Shown piece by piece: positions 55,223 through 63,752 of a stretch of DNA of 64,000 nt; within the stretch, counting starts at the first letter, position 1; every line of letters begins with the position of its first letter. The stretch covers positions 310,001 through 374,000 of the forward strand of contig NZ_JBLWFH010000001.1 in NCBI RefSeq assembly GCF_050306235.1, written 5' to 3'. The DNA is from Glaciecola sp947496235. GTDB lineage: Bacteria > Pseudomonadota > Gammaproteobacteria > Enterobacterales > Alteromonadaceae. Under the pieces are notes generated by a model. That model did no database searches. It worked only from the letters and a program-made list of their open reading frames with translations, and was not told where the DNA came from. Made by a program: the position numbers and the translations under genes.

Positions 55223-55645
55223 CTACACTTTACAGCCTTTAGCCACCAAATACGCCTCTCTAGAGTATGTTCATAGAGAATCCAGTGTTCTGGTCTTTAC
55301 ACTAGTAAATGCGGACTTTATTTCTCGAAAGAACTCATAAATCCCTTCACCATGGAAACCTTTTATTACAAAATTTCCATTTGGTTTAAGTACTGATCAG
55401 TACTTAAACCAATGCTAACTCACATTAACCATAAACATTGCCTGATGCACCTATTAATCGTCACTCGTAACACTTGCTATCTCAGACAATATAATAACTA
55501 CGTTGTTCCCGCCAATTTTGTCCAATAACCTGTTTAAAACAATTTCGTTACCAAAGTTACCTTGCGAAAAATCGAGGCCTGACAAGAAGTCGTCAGACAA
55601 CCTTTCATACACTACCTTACGCAATAACTGTACCACTACCGCTCA
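55223..55645 (-). pseudogene. rlmE: Decayed rlmE (ftsJ, 23S rRNA U2552 2'-O-methyltransferase)
   Basis: Read on the minus strand, one main frame (55636 down to 55223) keeps RlmE sequence: GLDFSQGNFGNEIV and LLDKIGG (compare GVDFLQGDFRDELV and LLERVGD of E. coli), then NNVVIILSEIA (SDMAP region), GNFVIKGFHGEG (FVVKVFQGEG), FREIKSAFTSVK (LREIRSLFTKVK) and SREAYLVAKG (SREVYIVATG), ending at a TAG at 55223. Five in-frame stops interrupt it, at 55454, 55451, 55415, 55397 and 55271 (lowest coordinates). SGSGTVIA at 55620-55642 matches GGKGRIIA but lies in another frame, implying a frameshift. The N-terminal third, including the SAM motif DLGAAPGG, is missing or unrecognisable. It lies between yhbY and ftsH, the standard rlmE locus. 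The comparison is from memory of the family. Confidence 0.87.
55381..55412. repeat. Perfect 32-bp palindrome inside the rlmE remnant
   Basis: The half-site TTGGTTTAAGTACTGA (55381-55396) is followed at once by its exact reverse complement. It has no spacer and no U-run, so it is not a standard terminator. It lies within the decayed gene and includes the in-frame TGA at 55397. Confidence 0.8.
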
Positions 55646-55794
55646 CTTTTTCAGTGCAACATTGGTATTAACCATCACTTGTCACTGGCAAAATAATTCT
55701 TTTTCGTTATTCGCTTAATTCGCTAGATGCATTGTGCATAAAGTATAGGTAGAATAACGTTTTTCAAGTAACAACAACATAAAATAGTGAAATA

Positions 55795-56091
55795 ATGCAT
55801 TTAACTAATAAACAAAAACAATATTTAAAAGGACTCGCCCATAATCTAAAGCCAGTGGTACAGCTTGGTGGTAACGGTTTGACAGAAGGTGTACTCGCAG
55901 AAATAGAAAATGCATTGTCACATCACGAGCTGATAAAAGTTAAAATTCCCACTGACGATCGAGAAGAAAAAGCCTTGATCATAGATGCAATAGTAGCGGA
56001 AACCAGTAGTGAAAAAATTCAAACTATCGGCCATATATTGGTTATATACAAACCAAGTGAAGATCAGAAGATAAGCCTACCTAAAGCCTAG
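55795..56091 (+). CDS. yhbY: RNA-binding protein YhbY (CRM domain)
   Basis: 98 residues, a single CRM domain: LTNKQKQYLKGLAHNLKPVV near the start (here QYLKGLAHNLKPVVQLGG as the core GxxG-containing part), VQLGGNGLT and VKIPTDDREEK. YhbY associates with pre-50S particles. It keeps its usual divergent position relative to the rlmE-ftsH locus. Confidence 0.95.
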   Translation: MHLTNKQKQYLKGLAHNLKPVVQLGGNGLTEGVLAEIENALSHHELIKVKIPTDDREEKALIIDAIVAETSSEKIQTIGHILVIYKPSEDQKISLPKA

Positions 56092-56158
56092 AAAAATATT
56101 CCCGCTATCTATATAGTTGCACTTACAACTAAAACTGTAGATTCTCAGGATTTAAAAT

Positions 56159-56938
56159 ATGACAGAAAAAACAGTCAATGTAAGCGCACTAGTCACTGGT
56201 GGAAGCTCTGGTTTAGGTAGAGCTACCGTTGAAGTTTTAATCCAATACAATTACAAAGTAATTGTGTTTGACCTTAACCTAGACGCAAAAAACGAACTTG
56301 AACAATCCTTTGGCGCCAATAATATACTCTTCTATCAAGTTGATGTTACCAATGAAGCACAAGTGCAATCTGCGCTAACGAACTTACCTGACGCATTTGC
56401 GAATCTTAGATTATGTGTTAATTGCGCAGGAATAGCGCCCGCTAAGCGCACTTTAAATAAAGAAAACCAAGCTTACGCGTTAGCTGATTTTAGTAAAGTC
56501 ATTAATATAAACTTGGTAGGTTCGTTTTGTGTTGCAAAAGAAGCTGCAGCATTAATGGCAAGCAATCAACCAGATCATGATGGTCAACGAGGCTGTATTA
56601 TCAATACTGCTTCTGTGGCGGCATTTGAGGGGCAGATTGGTCAAACGGCATACGCAGCTAGTAAAGGTGGAATAGCGGGACTTACCTTGCCCATGGCGCG
56701 AGATTTAGCGCCACTAGGGATTCGTGTTAACACTGTAGCACCCGGGATAATGGGTACGCCTATGCTGTTAGCAATGCCTGAAAATGTGCAGCAGGGACTC
56801 ACCGCTAATGTCCAAAACCCTAAACGTTTAGGCTATCCATCAGAGTTTGGCCGATTAGTGTTACATATTGCACAAAACAATTACTTAAATGGTGAAACAA
56901 TTCGCCTCGATGGCGGCTTAAGAATGCCGCCCAAGTAA
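56159..56938 (+). CDS. SDR dehydrogenase, 3-hydroxyacyl-CoA dehydrogenase type II-like
   Basis: 259 residues, classical short-chain dehydrogenase. Nucleotide motif TGGSSGLGRAT (14-24), NCAGIAP, and catalytic Ser and YAASKGG (Tyr/Lys). The C-terminal part (TVAPGIMGTPMLLAMPENVQ, NPKRLGYPSEFGRLV) resembles HSD17B10-type 3-hydroxyacyl-CoA / 2-methyl-3-hydroxybutyryl-CoA dehydrogenases, suggesting a role in fatty-acid or isoleucine breakdown. It lies alone, 67 nt after yhbY, without other beta-oxidation genes, so the substrate is inferred. Confidence 0.85.
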   Translation: MTEKTVNVSALVTGGSSGLGRATVEVLIQYNYKVIVFDLNLDAKNELEQSFGANNILFYQVDVTNEAQVQSALTNLPDAFANLRLCVNCAGIAPAKRTLNKENQAYALADFSKVININLVGSFCVAKEAAALMASNQPDHDGQRGCIINTASVAAFEGQIGQTAYAASKGGIAGLTLPMARDLAPLGIRVNTVAPGIMGTPMLLAMPENVQQGLTANVQNPKRLGYPSEFGRLVLHIAQNNYLNGETIRLDGGLRMPPK

Positions 56939-56947
56939 GCAATAAAT

Positions 56948-59320
56948 TTAGTCGTCTTCAGAACCATTCACTATATCGAAAATGGCTTTCAATTTTCTGA
57001 CAGCCATTTCATTGATGCTGTTACGTGGGTAATTTCCTTTACTATTGAGTTTACCGGCTTTTTTGCCGGTAATTATCTCTAGTGCTTGATCGACCGTTTT
57101 CACTGCATATACATGAAAATTACCTTCCGCTACTGCAGTTAGAATTTCTTCATCCAACACTAGATTTACAATATTAGAAGCGGGAATGATGACGCCTTGT
57201 TTTCCAGTTAATCCTCGGGACTGGCAAAGTTGAAAAAATCCTTCTATTTTTTCATTTAGGCCGCCCACCGCTTGTACCTCACCTAACTGATTGATACTGC
57301 CAGTAACAGCTATGCCTTGATCTAATTTTATATTTGTTAATGCAGAAATCAGGCAGAGTAGTTCAGCTAAAGACGCACTGTCGCCATCAATGTAGCCATA
57401 GGATTGCTCTAGGGCGATATTCGCCGACAATGTTAAAGGAAATTTCTGAGCATATTTATTACCCAAATACCCTGCAAGCAACATAACGCCTTTTGAATGG
57501 ATGGATTGGCCTAATTCGACTTCTCTTTCGATATCAACTATGCCATTTGCCCCAGCGTAAACGCTGGCAGTGATTCTCGCGGGAGTACCAAAAGAAGAAT
57601 CACCTATATCTAATACGGTGAGACCATTTAAGGTACCTTCGGCTTTCCCTTCAGTACTGATCAACACGTGTCCCTGATGGATATCCTGAAGAAATTGATC
57701 CGCTACACGACCAGTGCGAAATTTCTTTGCGGCTAGCGCTTGTTGTACGTGGGTAACTTGAATATTTTTACTTTTTTCTTTTTCGCAGAAAAATTTTATT
57801 TCGCTTAGCAATTCTATAATTTCGGCAAATTTTGCATTAATGCGCTGCTGGTGCTCAGAGGTCCGCATGCTGTACTTAACCAGACTGATAAGCGCTTGCT
57901 CTTCAATATCATTTAACCCAATGGCGTTAACTTGTTTTTTTATTCGGTGAACGAACTGTGCTTGGGTATCTGGGGTTAAATCAATATCATCATCAAAATC
58001 TACCAACACTCTACAGAGTTCGGGAAATTCATGATCATAGTCTTGTAGGGCGTAATATAAGGATCTTGAGCCTAATAAAATCAATTTGACGCTAAGCCCC
58101 ATGGGCTCAGGTGTTAACGTCATTGAATTCACCATTCCAGGCTCATATTGCTGTAAATCCAATTTGATTTCACCGAATTTTAACGCCAGTTTAAGCGCAT
58201 CCCAAACATGCTTGTGACCCAATAATTTATCTGCATCCACTACCAAATAACCGCCGTTAGCCTTGTGTAAAGCGCCAGCGGTAATCATTCGATAATTGGT
58301 AAACACGCTACCTTGAATACTGGTGTATTCAATTTTTCCAAACAAGTTTTGATAGGTCGGATTAGGTTCATAAATCAATGGCGTTTTTTGATTTACTGTA
58401 TGCGCAACTAACACATTTGGAACATAGAGTTGGACCAACATTTCTTTATGATCATATTCGTCCATTTTACCGTCTTTTTCGGTTTCTCCGAGATTTTCAA
58501 CAATTGTCTCTATCAGATGCTTTTTCATCGAAGAGATAAAACGCTGGATCTGAATGTTATCAGCATATTTTCGTTGCAACTCTTTGATTAAAGGGCGTAT
58601 CGCTTGTTCTGTGACATCTTTTTTCAGTTGCTTACTTTTATCTGTGCTCTCTCGCTGCCAACTAGGCAATTCTAATAGCGCTTCGGTCAGAGCATTTTCT
58701 AAACGATCAATTAACTCATAATAATGCTTACGTTGATCATCAGGAAATGACGTAAATTCGCTGTCTGAAACGGGTTTTCCATCAACTAAAGGTGAAAAAC
58801 TTATACTGTTACCATCTTCAATCAAAGCAACATTGTTATTTAGCGCTAACGCTTCAACATCGTCTATAGCTTGATCATATTTTTGTTCGTAATGGCGAGT
58901 TATCGCAGCTTTTTTACGTTGATAGCCTGGGTTTTCAAAGGCCACAGGAAAGGTTGCCAACACTTCGTCCACCAACGCCATAAAATCTTTCACTAGACCA
59001 TGACTATCCCCTGCCCTTAGTTTCAATACAACGGGTTGTCGCTCGTTCTCATAGTTGTTTAAATAGCACCAATCAAAGATTTCTTTATCATGATTCAGTT
59101 GTTGACTGATGTAATCGTTAATTAAGGTGTAACGACCTGTTGCAGGTTCACCCATCACATAGATATTGTAGCCAGGTGCATCTACCCCTAATCCAAAAGC
59201 AATGGCTTGTTTCGCTCGTTCTTGGCCAATTAACGAGGCGCTGGATGATTTTTGTTCATCTACATCCGTGATTATTATGCTTGGCGCAAGCTGTTCTACT
59301 GATAAACGAAATTCGGTCAT
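56948..59320 (-). CDS. Lon-like protease (AAA_32/LonB-related, YcbZ type)
   Basis: 790 residues. The N-terminal ATPase-like region has GEPATGRYTL (56-65) where Walker A is expected, with Arg instead of Lys and Tyr instead of Ser/Thr, and GGYLVVDADKL in the Walker B place (Ala for Glu). A long coiled-coil insertion (about 170-290) follows. The C-terminal Lon protease domain is intact, with catalytic Ser in DGDSASLAEL and Lys in LNEKIEGF. This matches the YcbZ/AAA_32 group, whose nucleotide site is usually degenerate. ATP dependence is therefore doubtful. It is convergent with the SDR gene. Confidence 0.9.
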   Translation of the reverse strand: MTEFRLSVEQLAPSIIITDVDEQKSSSASLIGQERAKQAIAFGLGVDAPGYNIYVMGEPATGRYTLINDYISQQLNHDKEIFDWCYLNNYENERQPVVLKLRAGDSHGLVKDFMALVDEVLATFPVAFENPGYQRKKAAITRHYEQKYDQAIDDVEALALNNNVALIEDGNSISFSPLVDGKPVSDSEFTSFPDDQRKHYYELIDRLENALTEALLELPSWQRESTDKSKQLKKDVTEQAIRPLIKELQRKYADNIQIQRFISSMKKHLIETIVENLGETEKDGKMDEYDHKEMLVQLYVPNVLVAHTVNQKTPLIYEPNPTYQNLFGKIEYTSIQGSVFTNYRMITAGALHKANGGYLVVDADKLLGHKHVWDALKLALKFGEIKLDLQQYEPGMVNSMTLTPEPMGLSVKLILLGSRSLYYALQDYDHEFPELCRVLVDFDDDIDLTPDTQAQFVHRIKKQVNAIGLNDIEEQALISLVKYSMRTSEHQQRINAKFAEIIELLSEIKFFCEKEKSKNIQVTHVQQALAAKKFRTGRVADQFLQDIHQGHVLISTEGKAEGTLNGLTVLDIGDSSFGTPARITASVYAGANGIVDIEREVELGQSIHSKGVMLLAGYLGNKYAQKFPLTLSANIALEQSYGYIDGDSASLAELLCLISALTNIKLDQGIAVTGSINQLGEVQAVGGLNEKIEGFFQLCQSRGLTGKQGVIIPASNIVNLVLDEEILTAVAEGNFHVYAVKTVDQALEIITGKKAGKLNSKGNYPRNSINEMAVRKLKAIFDIVNGSEDD

Positions 59321-59491
59321 ATTTATGTTTTACATCCAAAAAAACAGTGGTGAAGGGGTAATTTAAGCGACAAGTTTATATTAATTTTTAATATATGGGT
59401 AAAAACAGTGCAAAATGATTGTTTCTGGGCCAGCTAACAAGTTATTCTATAGGGCTAATGTTCAACATTATTTGCAGAGTAACAATAAAAG

Positions 59492-62116
59492 ATGTCCAAT
59501 ACTCAGGTGTCAAACCCTTCAGAAACGAATAATTACGATCCTCAAACGATTGAAGCCAAAATGCAAAAACGCTGGGAAGAAAACGGCGTTTATAATGCAG
59601 ATATAGAAAGTGACAAAGAAAAATTCTATTGCCTAAGTATGTTCCCTTACCCTAGTGGACGACTACACATGGGGCACGTCCGAAACTATACCATTGGAGA
59701 TGTAATTAGCCGTTTTCAACGAATGCAGGGGAAAAATGTATTACAACCTATAGGTTGGGATGCGTTTGGACTTCCGGCTGAAAATGCTGCCATTGCAAAT
59801 AAGACAGCGCCTGCTAGTTGGACCATGAAAAATATCGATCACATGCGCGGTCAACTAACGGCTTTAGGTTTTGGTTATGATTGGCGACGTGAGTTGGCAA
59901 CCTGTAAACCTGACTACTATCGCTGGGAACAATGGTTTTTCACCAAGTTGTTTGAAAACGGCATGGTGTATAAGAAGAATGCCACTGTAAACTGGGATCC
60001 TGTTGACCAAACTGTGCTGGCTAATGAACAAGTTATTGATGGAAAAGGTTGGCGTTCCGGTGCCACAGTTGAACGTAAAGAGATTCCTCAATGGTTTGTT
60101 AAAATTACAGACTATGCAGAAGAGTTATTGAATGATTTAGAAAAATTAGAACAATGGCCTTCACAAGTAAAACTTGCACAAAAGAATTGGATTGGACGTT
60201 CTGAAGGCGTCAATCTGCGTTTCTCTTTAGCAAATGAAATTGCCGGTTATGAAGAGTTAGAAGTTTACACTACGCGTCCTGACACTTTATTCGGCGCCAC
60301 CTATGTGGCAATCGCGCCGCAACATCCTATTACTTTAGCCTTGGCCGAAAACTCACCTGAATTACAGGCCTTTATTGAAAAATGTAAGCAAACAAAGACG
60401 TCTGAAGAAGAGTTGGCAACCATGGAAAAAGAAGGTATGCCACTTAATATAGACGTTATTCATCCGTTGACTGGGGATAAATTGTCTGTTTGGACGGCTA
60501 ATTTCGTGTTGATGGATTATGGTTCTGGTGCCGTTATGTCGGTACCAGCTCATGACCAAAGAGATTGGGAATTTGCAACTAAGTATAATCTTCCTATTGT
60601 ACAGGTAGTCGCACCGAAAGAAGGTGAAGACTGTGACATAGCGAAAGCTGCATATACGGAAAAAAATACGCTAATTAATTCAGGAGATTTTTCTGGCTTA
60701 CCATTTCAAGAGGGCTTCGACGCTATTGCTGAAGCTTTACAGCAAATGGGCAAAGGTGAAAAAACTGTCAACTTTAGATTACGCGATTGGGGTGTTTCTA
60801 GACAACGATATTGGGGAGCTCCTATTCCAATAGTGAATGATGAATTAGGTCATTCATATCCGGTAAAAAGTGAAGATTTACCCGTCTTATTACCTGAAGA
60901 TGTAGTCATGGATGGGGTCACCTCACCTATCAAAGCGGATAAAGAGTGGGCTAAAACCACTTATGACGGCAAGCCTGTTTTGAGAGAAACCGATACCTTT
61001 GATACCTTTATGGAATCTTCATGGTACTACGCAAGATATGCTTCATCACCTTCGGATGCCATGTTAGATCCCAGTGAAGCAAATTATTGGCTACCCGTAG
61101 ATCAATATGTGGGGGGTATTGAACACGCCACTTTGCACTTATTGTACGCTCGCTTCTTCCATAAACTGATGCGAGACCAAGGGTTAGTTGCCAGTGATGA
61201 ACCTTTCGAAAGACTATTATGTCAGGGCATGGTTTTAGCTAATGCATTTAGTGCTAAAGCGGATGATGGCAAAGAAGTCTGGTTTGCCCCTAATGATGTT
61301 GAAGTAGAACGTGATGACAAAGGTCGCATCGAAAAAGCTTGGGTGAAAGAAACGGGTCAGGCGGTAGAATATGCCGGCATGATAAAAATGTCGAAATCAA
61401 AAAATAATGGTATCGACCCTCAATCAATGATCGATATTTACGGCGCTGACACTATCAGACTTTATACCATGTTCGCTGCGCCGCCGGAGCAAGACCTAGA
61501 ATGGATTGAGTCTGGTGTTGAAGGTGCTAACCGCTTCTTAAGACGTTTGTGGCGTTTGGTTAATGAGCATGTTTCTCAGGGATTAACGTCAGCTCAATTA
61601 GACGTGAAAAGTTTAACCAAAGCACAAAAGCTGTTGCGAAAAGAAATTCATTCTGCTATTGAAAAAGTGACTGATGACATAGGTCGACGTCAGACGTTTA
61701 ATACAGCCATCGCGCGTATGATGGAATTATTGAATGCATTAAGTAAATATGAAGTTAGCGATGCTCAAGATAAAGTGCTTTATCAACAAGGATTAACCGT
61801 TTTGGTACAAATGCTAAACCCTGTAACTCCGCATATTTGTGAAGAAATGTGGGAATTATTAGGTAACAGCGAAAATTTACAGACCTGTGACTGGCCTGAA
61901 CTAGACAAATCAGCGTTAGTTGACGATGAAAAACTCATCGTTGTTCAAGTAAATGGTAAAGTGCGGGCAAAAATTACGGTTCCAGCTGATATAAGCAAAG
62001 AAGATTTAGAAAAATTAGCCACGACTCAAGAGAATGTGCAGAGTTTTATCGAAGGCAAAGCCTTGAGAAAAGTTATTGTAGTGCCAGGTAAACTGGTTAA
62101 CATAGTGGCCAATTAA
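59492..62116 (+). CDS. leuS: Leucyl-tRNA synthetase
   Basis: Class Ia synthetase charging tRNA-Leu. 874 residues. HIGH motif as HMGH in YPSGRLHMGHVRNYTIGD, editing domain about 225-420 (TTRPDTLFGATYV with the conserved Thr-rich and Asp residues), KMSKS in IKMSKSKNNG, C-terminal anticodon-binding region. First gene of leuS-lptE-holA-rsfS. The Shine-Dalgarno is weak (TAAAAG), but the start gives normal length. Confidence 0.98.
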   Translation: MSNTQVSNPSETNNYDPQTIEAKMQKRWEENGVYNADIESDKEKFYCLSMFPYPSGRLHMGHVRNYTIGDVISRFQRMQGKNVLQPIGWDAFGLPAENAAIANKTAPASWTMKNIDHMRGQLTALGFGYDWRRELATCKPDYYRWEQWFFTKLFENGMVYKKNATVNWDPVDQTVLANEQVIDGKGWRSGATVERKEIPQWFVKITDYAEELLNDLEKLEQWPSQVKLAQKNWIGRSEGVNLRFSLANEIAGYEELEVYTTRPDTLFGATYVAIAPQHPITLALAENSPELQAFIEKCKQTKTSEEELATMEKEGMPLNIDVIHPLTGDKLSVWTANFVLMDYGSGAVMSVPAHDQRDWEFATKYNLPIVQVVAPKEGEDCDIAKAAYTEKNTLINSGDFSGLPFQEGFDAIAEALQQMGKGEKTVNFRLRDWGVSRQRYWGAPIPIVNDELGHSYPVKSEDLPVLLPEDVVMDGVTSPIKADKEWAKTTYDGKPVLRETDTFDTFMESSWYYARYASSPSDAMLDPSEANYWLPVDQYVGGIEHATLHLLYARFFHKLMRDQGLVASDEPFERLLCQGMVLANAFSAKADDGKEVWFAPNDVEVERDDKGRIEKAWVKETGQAVEYAGMIKMSKSKNNGIDPQSMIDIYGADTIRLYTMFAAPPEQDLEWIESGVEGANRFLRRLWRLVNEHVSQGLTSAQLDVKSLTKAQKLLRKEIHSAIEKVTDDIGRRQTFNTAIARMMELLNALSKYEVSDAQDKVLYQQGLTVLVQMLNPVTPHICEEMWELLGNSENLQTCDWPELDKSALVDDEKLIVVQVNGKVRAKITVPADISKEDLEKLATTQENVQSFIEGKALRKVIVVPGKLVNIVAN

Positions 62117-62650
62117 ATGACTAGCTTGAAAGCAATTTTAATAGTCGTCATCTCACTAAGTTTAAGCGCTTGTGGATTCACCTTACGTGGTTCTCAAGCC
62201 CTTCCTGAGCAACTGACGACTGTTATAATTAAAAGTCCTTTGCAATATGCACCTATTTCACGCACTTTAAGTGAACGACTACCTGTATATCAGTTAAATG
62301 GGTATTCTATGGAACAGGCAATGACAATGTCTTTTGTTCAGGGTAGCCTTGTACAAATCACTTTGCAGCCAGAACAGTTGGAGCGTAGGTTGTTATCTAT
62401 GTTCAGCAACGGTCAAGTAGCGGAATATGAGCTTTTATATACCATAGATTATCAAGTGCAGTTCCCTGATAAACAAATTATCAATCACAGCGTTACTGTT
62501 GCCCGTGAATATCAAGAAGACCCAAATAGAATTTTGGCTAAGACTCGCGAGCTGGAAGAGGTGATGCAAGAAATGCGCAATGAAACTGCTGATAGGATGA
62601 TTCGTTTGCTTTCAAGTCAGTATGCCACCTCTTTACCCGCGGAAGAATAA
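62117..62650 (+). CDS. lptE: LPS-assembly lipoprotein LptE
   Basis: 177-residue outer-membrane lipoprotein that plugs LptD and helps insert LPS at the cell surface. Lipobox LSAC with Cys19, followed by GFTLRGSQALP, a family hallmark. Its ATG follows the leuS stop with no intervening base, indicating translational coupling. Confidence 0.94.
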   Translation: MTSLKAILIVVISLSLSACGFTLRGSQALPEQLTTVIIKSPLQYAPISRTLSERLPVYQLNGYSMEQAMTMSFVQGSLVQITLQPEQLERRLLSMFSNGQVAEYELLYTIDYQVQFPDKQIINHSVTVAREYQEDPNRILAKTRELEEVMQEMRNETADRMIRLLSSQYATSLPAEE

Positions 62651-62656
62651 GCACTT

Positions 62657-63679
62657 ATGCAATTGAATGTGCAATCAAGTCTGCAAAAGATACAGTCTGA
62701 AGCTCTTCCTCCGATATTCTTGCTATTTGGTGACGAGCCTCAACAAAAACTTGATGTTATGGATGCCTTACGTAAACAAGCCGTTGAGCAAGGCTATACG
62801 GAGCGCCACAAATTTACCGCAGATAGCGATTTTAACTGGCATCAACTTGCCGAAACAGCGCAAACCATGTCTTTGTTCGCTGATCGTCAGTACATTGAAT
62901 TGGAATTACCCACAGGCAAACCTGGCACAACTGGATCTAAAGCACTAATAGAATACAGTGAATCTGCATCCGAGGATGTTTTTCTGCTTATACATGGTCC
63001 ACAAATTGGTCAAGATGTTAAGAACAGCAAGTGGTTTAAACAACTGAGTACGCAAAGTTGGTTTTGTCCCTGTTATCAATTAAAAGACAATCAACTTAAT
63101 GCCTGGATCAGGCAGTATGCTCAACAATTATCCTTGCAACTTGGTCCTAACGAGGCCAGCATCATAGCAGAAATGAGTGAAGGCAATCTGTTAGCAACGA
63201 AACAGGAATTAGATAAACTATCTTTAGCCTATGCGAACCAAACCTTGACTGAAAAAATGATTTTGGACGCATTAGTTGAGCAGTCAAAATTTACGGTATT
63301 CCAACTGGTTGATGAAGTTTTGCTAGGGAATATTGATAAAGCTTTAAAAATTCTGCAGCAATTGGAAAGCGAAGGTGTAGAACCTAATGCAATCCTGTGG
63401 AATTTGATTAATGAAAATCAACGCTTACTGGATTGTAAACAACAAGCGGCTACCGGTAAGATACAGTTTGCCAAATTAAAAATTTGGCCTAGCCGTCAAG
63501 GGTTGTATTCAGCGGCATTAAACAGATTAGATGAAAATGCGTTAATGCTAATGCAAAAACACCTGCAACAAGCTGATGTTTTGTTAAAATCTCAAACACC
63601 GCCTAAACCTTTTGTGATTTTGGCACATCTAATGCTTTTATTCCTACCGGTAAACCTGTCATCGCTAGAGTTGTTGTGA
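62657..63679 (+). CDS. holA: DNA polymerase III delta subunit
   Basis: Clamp-loader subunit that opens the beta sliding clamp. 340 residues, E. coli length about 343. N-terminal PPIFLLFGDEPQQK (clamp-binding and P-loop-like domain without a functional Walker site) and the three-domain layout of HolA; LLATKQELDKLSLAY lies near the middle. It starts 6 nt after the lptE stop. Confidence 0.95.
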   Translation: MQLNVQSSLQKIQSEALPPIFLLFGDEPQQKLDVMDALRKQAVEQGYTERHKFTADSDFNWHQLAETAQTMSLFADRQYIELELPTGKPGTTGSKALIEYSESASEDVFLLIHGPQIGQDVKNSKWFKQLSTQSWFCPCYQLKDNQLNAWIRQYAQQLSLQLGPNEASIIAEMSEGNLLATKQELDKLSLAYANQTLTEKMILDALVEQSKFTVFQLVDEVLLGNIDKALKILQQLESEGVEPNAILWNLINENQRLLDCKQQAATGKIQFAKLKIWPSRQGLYSAALNRLDENALMLMQKHLQQADVLLKSQTPPKPFVILAHLMLLFLPVNLSSLELL

Positions 63680-63710
63680 TGATTTTATGAATCGGTTAAT
63701 CTGAATTTAG

Positions 63711-63735
63711 AAAGGGCTTCCCCTTTAATTTTTTA
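63711..63735 (+). terminator. Weak intrinsic terminator or attenuator between holA and rsfS
   Basis: AAAGGG (63711-63716), loop CTTC, CCCTTT (63721-63726), then AATTTTTT. The short stem implies partial termination. Confidence 0.5.
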
Positions 63736-63752
63736 CTTATAAAGGATAAATA

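Larger units (their letters stand above)
55157..55794. other. ftsH-yhbY spacer
   Basis: About 640 nt with no intact gene. It contains the rlmE remnant and palindrome (listed) and must hold promoters for ftsH (leftward) and yhbY (rightward). The 150 nt next to yhbY show no recognisable RlmE N-terminus. Confidence 0.75.

Noticed and set aside
55454..55636. 60-codon minus-strand frame as an independent small gene
   Set aside because: Its residues align with the middle of RlmE and the similarity continues past its stop, so it is a fragment of the rlmE pseudogene.
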